Below are positions 13,336 to 17,575 of a stretch of DNA of 17,575 nt, one piece after another (within the stretch, counting starts at the first letter, position 1; each line of letters opens with the position of its first letter). The notes beneath the pieces are model-generated. The model saw only the letters and a list, made by a program, of their open reading frames with translations. It was not told where the DNA came from and ran no database searches. Source of the stretch: Planctomycetaceae bacterium (GTDB lineage: Bacteria; Planctomycetota; Planctomycetia; Pirellulales; Thermoguttaceae); assembly GCA_031278315.1 (NCBI GenBank), contig JAITKS010000457.1:1-17575 (forward strand), written 5' to 3'. Made by a program: the position numbers and the translations under genes.

Positions 13336-15315
13336 TTATTCTTCTATATTTTTTGGTTTTGTTTCTGTTGTATATTCGTTTATTATTACGTTTTTTCCGA
13401 AATCTTCGTCATCTGTTGAATTTTGGTTTTCTATTGGTTTTCCATTTTCATCTAATTTTAAGTCGGCTGTTGCGGTTTTCTGTTTGGCTAGATTTGTCAA
13501 CATGTTTAATAACGTGTTTTGATCAACATTATTTACTTTTGAAATTGCATTCGCAACCTCTTTTAAATATCTTATAAATATACTTCGTCTTTCGCCTTCT
13601 TGTCTTACTTTATCACGTTTTTTCAGAAAGATACCTAACTTTCTGCCGACCGATTGTAACGCTAACCGTAACTCATTTTTTATTTCTGGATACGCTGCAA
13701 TAGCCTCTTTCGATTCACTCGTAAACGGCACCCACACACTCGCTAAATGTACAATTACCGTAACAGGCCCTCGCGGTAATTGACCCCTCGCTTGATTCAA
13801 TCCATACGGTTTCCAATTCAAATTTTGTACAGTTTGCGTTATTAAACACGCGCCCGCTTGAAATTGTAACGGAACTCTATTTGCATAACGATAAATATTC
13901 ATCGTTTGTCCGTCATTTATATTCAACGTTTGTAACGATTCATGCAACCTTGTCAACTCTTTCGGCTCAATATTTTTTGGAGAAACACGCGGTCTCAATT
14001 TCGCTGATTTTATAATTTTATCTGCTGCTTCCATGCCGAGTCCATCAAAAGTTGAAGTTAAAAATTGTCTCAACGTGCGGGCATCACTTTCACCTAGCAT
14101 TTCTTCTAACGTTTGCAAACTGACACGATGCGACACCGGCGCACCGCCATAAGCAAGTCCTACTTCAACTTGAAACGGATTACCCCGATACACCGCCGGA
14201 GGACGCGTCGCAGTCGTAAAAAATTGCCCTGGTACAACTTTATGCAACCCTTTGAGTAAATGTTCCTCGCCAATCGGTACAATACAATCAGTTGAAGGTA
14301 ACGGAAATCTCGTTTCTTGAATAACATTGAATAACTTCTCAACTTCATTACGTTGTAATTTTCGGGGAGCTGTTTTGAAATCTATTCCCGCACTATTACA
14401 TATTTGCTTTGCCGTTCCGGGTGAAATTTTTGAAAATGATCCCGTTAAAAAATGTATCATTCCGCTTTCATTCGATTCGTGCATAAAATGAGCAAGACGT
14501 CCGAGTTCAGTTCCAAGCGGATGCGGTTTAATCTCTTTCGGTTCGGGCGGTAGAATATCAATTACACGATCATAATTTCGCGAACCGCCGTCAGGATCAG
14601 TGTAATGAATAGTAACATGCGGATTGGCAATCGCAGTCTGCTCAAGATACTCATCAACACTTCCTCGACCGCGTTGATATTTCGCCTCAATTTCAATTAT
14701 TACACGCGTACCATGATTTACTTCCGTCCACTCGATTTCTTGTTTCTCAATAATTTTTCGCCCGTCATCATTTGCGGGAATATCTTCGCCTTCGCCATTA
14801 CCATTTAGGATGTCAGGTCGATTTGATTTAGTGTCCATTCTAATAACATAGTAATGAATCGGCTTCCGCTGCGATACTTTCGACATTACCTTAACCGGTT
14901 TACCAGTTGTGAGTAAACCGTACATTCCGGCAGCTGAAATTCCTATTCCTTGCTGCCCGCGACTCATCCGCAAACGGTGAAATTTCGACCCATATAGTAA
15001 TTTGCCAAATATAAGAGGAATTTGTTTCTTAACTATCCCGGGTCCGTTATCTTGTACGCCGACTTTATATTTGTCTTTGCCGGTCTGTTCAATATGAACC
15101 CAAATTTCGGGCAAAATTCCAGCTTCTTCACACGCATCTATCGAATTGTCAACCGCTTCTTTGACCGTTGTCAATAACGCCTTACGCGGATTATCAAAAC
15201 CAAGAAGATGACGATTTTGTGCAAAAAATTCACTTACCGATATATCTTTTTGTAATTTCGCCATGTCTTCGGCAGATGTACGACGACGAACTTTTTCTAC
15301 TGTTATTTCTGACAT
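13336..15315 (-). CDS. top6B: DNA topoisomerase VI subunit B (type IIB topoisomerase ATPase)
   Basis: Top6B is the GHKL ATPase half of topoisomerase VI, which relaxes and decatenates DNA with the Spo11-like A subunit. In this 659-residue protein the GHKL motifs are EAVDNSIDAC (E53, N57, D60), DNGPGI (D89-I94) and GQQGIGISAAGMYGL (120-134). The H2TH-like region and the transducer domain follow, with VPFTSESKEAIA carrying the likely switch lysine. The C-terminal 50 residues are polar and acidic and look disordered. The length is close to archaeal forms with extended tails. Top6B is archaeal, plant and sporadically bacterial, including Planctomycetota. The expected neighbour top6A is absent on both sides: xylB-like DNA lies upstream and rnpA downstream. 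Confidence 0.95.
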   Translation of the reverse strand: MSEITVEKVRRRTSAEDMAKLQKDISVSEFFAQNRHLLGFDNPRKALLTTVKEAVDNSIDACEEAGILPEIWVHIEQTGKDKYKVGVQDNGPGIVKKQIPLIFGKLLYGSKFHRLRMSRGQQGIGISAAGMYGLLTTGKPVKVMSKVSQRKPIHYYVIRMDTKSNRPDILNGNGEGEDIPANDDGRKIIEKQEIEWTEVNHGTRVIIEIEAKYQRGRGSVDEYLEQTAIANPHVTIHYTDPDGGSRNYDRVIDILPPEPKEIKPHPLGTELGRLAHFMHESNESGMIHFLTGSFSKISPGTAKQICNSAGIDFKTAPRKLQRNEVEKLFNVIQETRFPLPSTDCIVPIGEEHLLKGLHKVVPGQFFTTATRPPAVYRGNPFQVEVGLAYGGAPVSHRVSLQTLEEMLGESDARTLRQFLTSTFDGLGMEAADKIIKSAKLRPRVSPKNIEPKELTRLHESLQTLNINDGQTMNIYRYANRVPLQFQAGACLITQTVQNLNWKPYGLNQARGQLPRGPVTVIVHLASVWVPFTSESKEAIAAYPEIKNELRLALQSVGRKLGIFLKKRDKVRQEGERRSIFIRYLKEVANAISKVNNVDQNTLLNMLTNLAKQKTATADLKLDENGKPIENQNSTDDEDFGKNVIINEYTTETKPKNIEE

Positions 15316-15370
15316 TTATTATTGGTTTAGTTGTGCCTGCTATTATTTAAAGAGGACTAAATATAAAACT

Positions 15371-15432
15371 CATACTATAATTTTCAGCAGCTCAATCCAA
15401 AAAATTAAAGTAAGAGCAGTTTAAAATATTGC
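15371..15432 (+). repeat. R2 repeat with internal deletion
   Basis: CATACTATAATTTTCAGCAG joins AATTAAAGTAAGAGCAGTTT directly. These are the two ends of the 2034-2147 copy (ACTATAAATTTCGGCA and AATTAAAGGGAGAGCAATTT) without about 45 bp of middle. Confidence 0.55.
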
Positions 15433-15637
15433 AAAATTTGTAACTATTCTGTAGCGTCATGTAATCATTAAGAATGTTTTCAGATTATAACAATATATAT
15501 TTTATGATCAAGAAATTGGACGAATAGAATAAATCCGTCAATCACTGCTGATATTATTCTGTTAAAAATTTTAGGTTGAAAATAAACTTGATAATAAGAT
15601 TTATAAAAAATAAATTTGAAACCCCCGAAAGATTTAT

Positions 15638-15654
15638 CTGATATATTACAAATT
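15638..15654 (-). repeat. R1 short repeat
   Basis: The minus strand reads AATTTGTAATATATCAG, the same as the beginning of the 13102 copy (AATTTTTGTAATATATCAG) with two fewer T. It lies about 95 bp past the kinase stop on the same strand. Confidence 0.55.
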
Positions 15655-15748
15655 CCCCTTTTAGAAATGCCTAATAAAAGATACCTCAATCTCAATAACG
15701 ATATTACAACTAAATTCAGATATTTTATTAATCGTACATTTCGTTAAT

Positions 15749-17269
15749 TCATACATTTCGTAAGTCGTCAAATAATTCTACAAGCGACCAATACGCTTTA
15801 TCAAAAAGCGGACGAATTTTTTGATACGCTTTTTCATTTTCGGGATTCGGTTGCAAAGTTTCTTCGGTACGAATGAATTGTCCGATTACATTAAAATCTT
15901 TAAAGATACCAGACCCTACCCCCCCGACAACAGCAGCACCCATCGAAGTTGCTTCCTCTAGAAAATTCGGCCGCTGAATTTTTGTACCGAAAATATCAGC
16001 CATTATTTGTAACCAAACTCTACCCTTTGCACCGCCTCCGATAACTGTCATTGAATCAATTGGAATATGTTCGCGGAAGATGTCAACAATGATTGCAAAG
16101 TTGTATGTAATTCCTTCCATCACGCTTCGAATCATGTCGCATTTTCGTGAAGTTAAAGTCAAACCGATAAAAGCACCTCGTGCATTTGGATTCCAGCGCG
16201 GCGACCGCTCCCCCAAAAGATACGGTAAAAAAAGTAACCCATTCGCACCCGGCGGACTTTGCAATAATAATTCATTCATAAGTTGATAAACATTCTCATT
16301 TCTTTTTACGGCTTCAGCTAATTCATCGGTACAAATTTGCTCCTTCAACCAGTTATATGCGGCACCCGCCGTTTGCACCGAACCAGACGGATGATAATAT
16401 TTCGGTACACAATGCGCCCAAGTCATTGTTCTCATTTTTGTATCGAGAATCGGCTTTTCTGTTGTCAATCCAATCCATCCGCTTGAACCGAGATAATGAT
16501 ACGCCTCACCGGGTCGAACCGAACCAACACCAACAGTTGCACATGAACCATCACCGCCGCCGCAACATACCGCCGTCCCAACTTTCAATCCTGACGCCCT
16601 TGACGCTTCACTCGTTATTTCACCTATCACATGCGTTGACGGAAAAATATCGGGGAAAAGTGAACCATCAATATCAGCCGCTTGAAGCATCGTATTAGAC
16701 CAATTTTTGGTATTTAAGTCAAAAGCATTCGTACCGGAAGCATCCGTGTAATCAGTTGCAATAACATTGGTTAAACGGAAATTGATATAATCTTTAGCAC
16801 AAATTGTTTTGAACGTTTTTTTGAATATTTCAGGTTCATTATTTTTGATCCAGATTAATTTCGCTAAAGGATAAACGGCAGCAACTCGATGCCCAATAAT
16901 TTTATAAGCGTCTTCCATCGAAATTTTAGACAAAATACCAGACGCTTCTTTTTCACTGCGCTGATCACAATAAATAATAGACGGACGTAACGGATTACCA
17001 TTCGAATCAATACAAGTTGCACCCATCATCTGACCACTAAGAGCAACAACAGCAATTTGAGCAGAATCAATTTTTGACTTGGAAAGAAGTTGTTGTGTTG
17101 AATCACAAACAGCTTTCCACCAATCATTCGGGTCTTGTTCAGCCCAAACGCGATTAAAATAATGTGTTGAATATGGTACCGTACAACTAGCGATCAGTTC
17201 ACCTTGATCAGAAAACAATGTCGCCTTGTTACCAGATGTTCCAAGATCATGAGCAAGAATAAAAGACAT
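15749..17269 (-). CDS. FGGY-family sugar kinase, xylulokinase-like
   Basis: This protein phosphorylates a sugar, most likely D-xylulose to xylulose 5-phosphate, which Rpe can use. It has 506 residues, within the family range. The N-terminal phosphate loop is AHDLGTSGNKATLF (D8-F19), WAEQDPNDWW (42-51) is the XylB-like motif, and the catalytic Asp is D240 in GGGDGSCATVGVG. The C-terminal VIGGGAKGRVWLQIMADIFG is the adenine-binding block. Against E. coli XylB, the sugar-contacting GQMHG reads GQMMG (79-83), and the Asn after the catalytic Asp is Gly. The substrate may therefore be another ketose or polyol. The gene lies alone, without xylA or a sugar transporter nearby. No Shine-Dalgarno site is evident. 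Confidence 0.88.
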   Translation of the reverse strand: MSFILAHDLGTSGNKATLFSDQGELIASCTVPYSTHYFNRVWAEQDPNDWWKAVCDSTQQLLSKSKIDSAQIAVVALSGQMMGATCIDSNGNPLRPSIIYCDQRSEKEASGILSKISMEDAYKIIGHRVAAVYPLAKLIWIKNNEPEIFKKTFKTICAKDYINFRLTNVIATDYTDASGTNAFDLNTKNWSNTMLQAADIDGSLFPDIFPSTHVIGEITSEASRASGLKVGTAVCCGGGDGSCATVGVGSVRPGEAYHYLGSSGWIGLTTEKPILDTKMRTMTWAHCVPKYYHPSGSVQTAGAAYNWLKEQICTDELAEAVKRNENVYQLMNELLLQSPPGANGLLFLPYLLGERSPRWNPNARGAFIGLTLTSRKCDMIRSVMEGITYNFAIIVDIFREHIPIDSMTVIGGGAKGRVWLQIMADIFGTKIQRPNFLEEATSMGAAVVGGVGSGIFKDFNVIGQFIRTEETLQPNPENEKAYQKIRPLFDKAYWSLVELFDDLRNV

Positions 17270-17386
17270 AATTTTACTTCGATAAATATTGTGATTGTAT
17301 TTGAAAATCTAAATGTAAATTTTCAGCAGAATGTTTTAAACAACTAAACATTCCAAAAACCTTAAAGTATGAAAAGTATATTTACT

Positions 17387-17431
17387 GGATAGCTGAAATA
17401 ACGAATAAATATTCGTTCTTGCACACTATCC
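17387..17431 (-). terminator. Two-tier hairpin after the partial gene
   Basis: Outer arms GGATAG/CTATCC (17387-17392, 17426-17431) enclose inner arms AACGAAT/ATTCGTT (17400-17406, 17411-17417). It starts 38 bp past the stop of the minus-strand gene that enters from the right. There is no strong T-run after it, so terminator function is only possible; it may also be another palindromic repeat. Confidence 0.4.
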
Positions 17432-17469
17432 AACTACCAACAATTAACTACACACGAATTGTTCTGCAT

Positions 17470-17575
17470 TCAATTAAATGCTGTTGCAAATTCACCAAGA
17501 GATACACAAGTTATTGCAAAATCGATAAGCTCATCAAGTTTGTTTACATCTTTGACATCCCTAATTTGCTTTTGT
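17470..17575 (-). CDS. C-terminal end of an unrecognised protein (partial)
   Basis: From the right edge the minus strand is open for 34 codons to TGA at 17470. The residues run QKQIRDVKDVNKLDELIDFA then ITCVSLGEFATAFN. The pattern of a short linker, D-V-x-K-L-D-E-L, and a final helix with S-L-x-E-F resembles the tail of Rpn/PD-(D/E)XK-type transposase-like or DUF4351-like proteins. The piece is too short to decide. Codon usage and amphipathic spacing look like real coding sequence. Confidence 0.5.
   Translation of the reverse strand, partial: QKQIRDVKDVNKLDELIDFAITCVSLGEFATAFN

Larger units (their letters stand above)
15316..15748. other. Intergenic region between the FGGY kinase and top6B
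   Basis: The stretch holds a shortened R2 copy (15371-15432) and an R1 element on the minus strand (15638-15654). A 71-codon minus-strand ORF (15480-15695) overlaps the R1 copy and resembles nothing I know, so I do not call it. The top6B promoter should lie here, but no clear -10/-35 pair was recognised. Confidence 0.55.

Noticed and set aside
15480..15695. 71-codon minus-strand ORF between the FGGY kinase and top6B
   Set aside because: It runs through an R1 repeat and has no start signal or family resemblance; probably chance in AT-rich DNA.

Overview
The window is AT-rich bacterial DNA (roughly one third G+C by eye) with well-spaced genes and long intergenic stretches full of diverged short repeats. 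The best guess for the host is a low-GC member of Planctomycetota (Pirellulales-like). The main reason is a full-length DNA topoisomerase VI B subunit, which is rare in bacteria but known in that group. The repeat-rich intergenic style and the scarcity of clear Shine-Dalgarno sites fit this. This assignment is inference from memory of the families and was not tested by any search.

Layout. Positions 1-3059 (minus strand) carry a three-gene conflict/defence cassette of the ABC-three-component (ABC-3C) type: an effector with a possible nuclease-like N-terminus and a C-terminal ABC-3C domain, a small middle component (MC6-like), and a DUF2326/YydD-type coiled-coil ATPase cut by the window edge. 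Divergent from it, bioB (biotin synthase) and a YycJ-like metallo-beta-lactamase-fold hydrolase overlap by 4 bp. Next on the plus strand come rpe (ribulose-phosphate 3-epimerase), a stand-alone HEPN-domain protein and a membrane-anchored transglutaminase-like protein. A convergent nucleotide-sugar dehydrogenase (UDP-GlcNAc 6-dehydrogenase type) lies on the minus strand. A gene-poor 1.1 kb gap precedes an ABC-2 permease and rnpA. Then, on the minus strand, come top6B without its A subunit, an FGGY sugar kinase (xylulokinase-like), and the last 34 codons of an unrecognised gene.

How the genes relate. The ABC-3C genes should act as one system. bioB and the hydrolase gene are translationally coupled. 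Rpe and the FGGY kinase could both feed pentose-phosphate metabolism but are not in one operon. The other genes look like independent housekeeping or envelope functions.

The most unusual feature is two families of diverged interspersed repeats. R1 has the core GTAATATATCAGYGGAATA. It lies at or within about 40 bp of the stop codon of five genes, on the same strand as the gene, and in one case supplies the stop codon. R2 is about 115 bp and contains an ATCGT..TATNAATTTCGG block. One R2 copy sits inside the ABC-3C operon and encodes the last residues of the effector. Other points of interest are a BioB lacking one of the usual [2Fe-2S] ligands and the lone Top6B.
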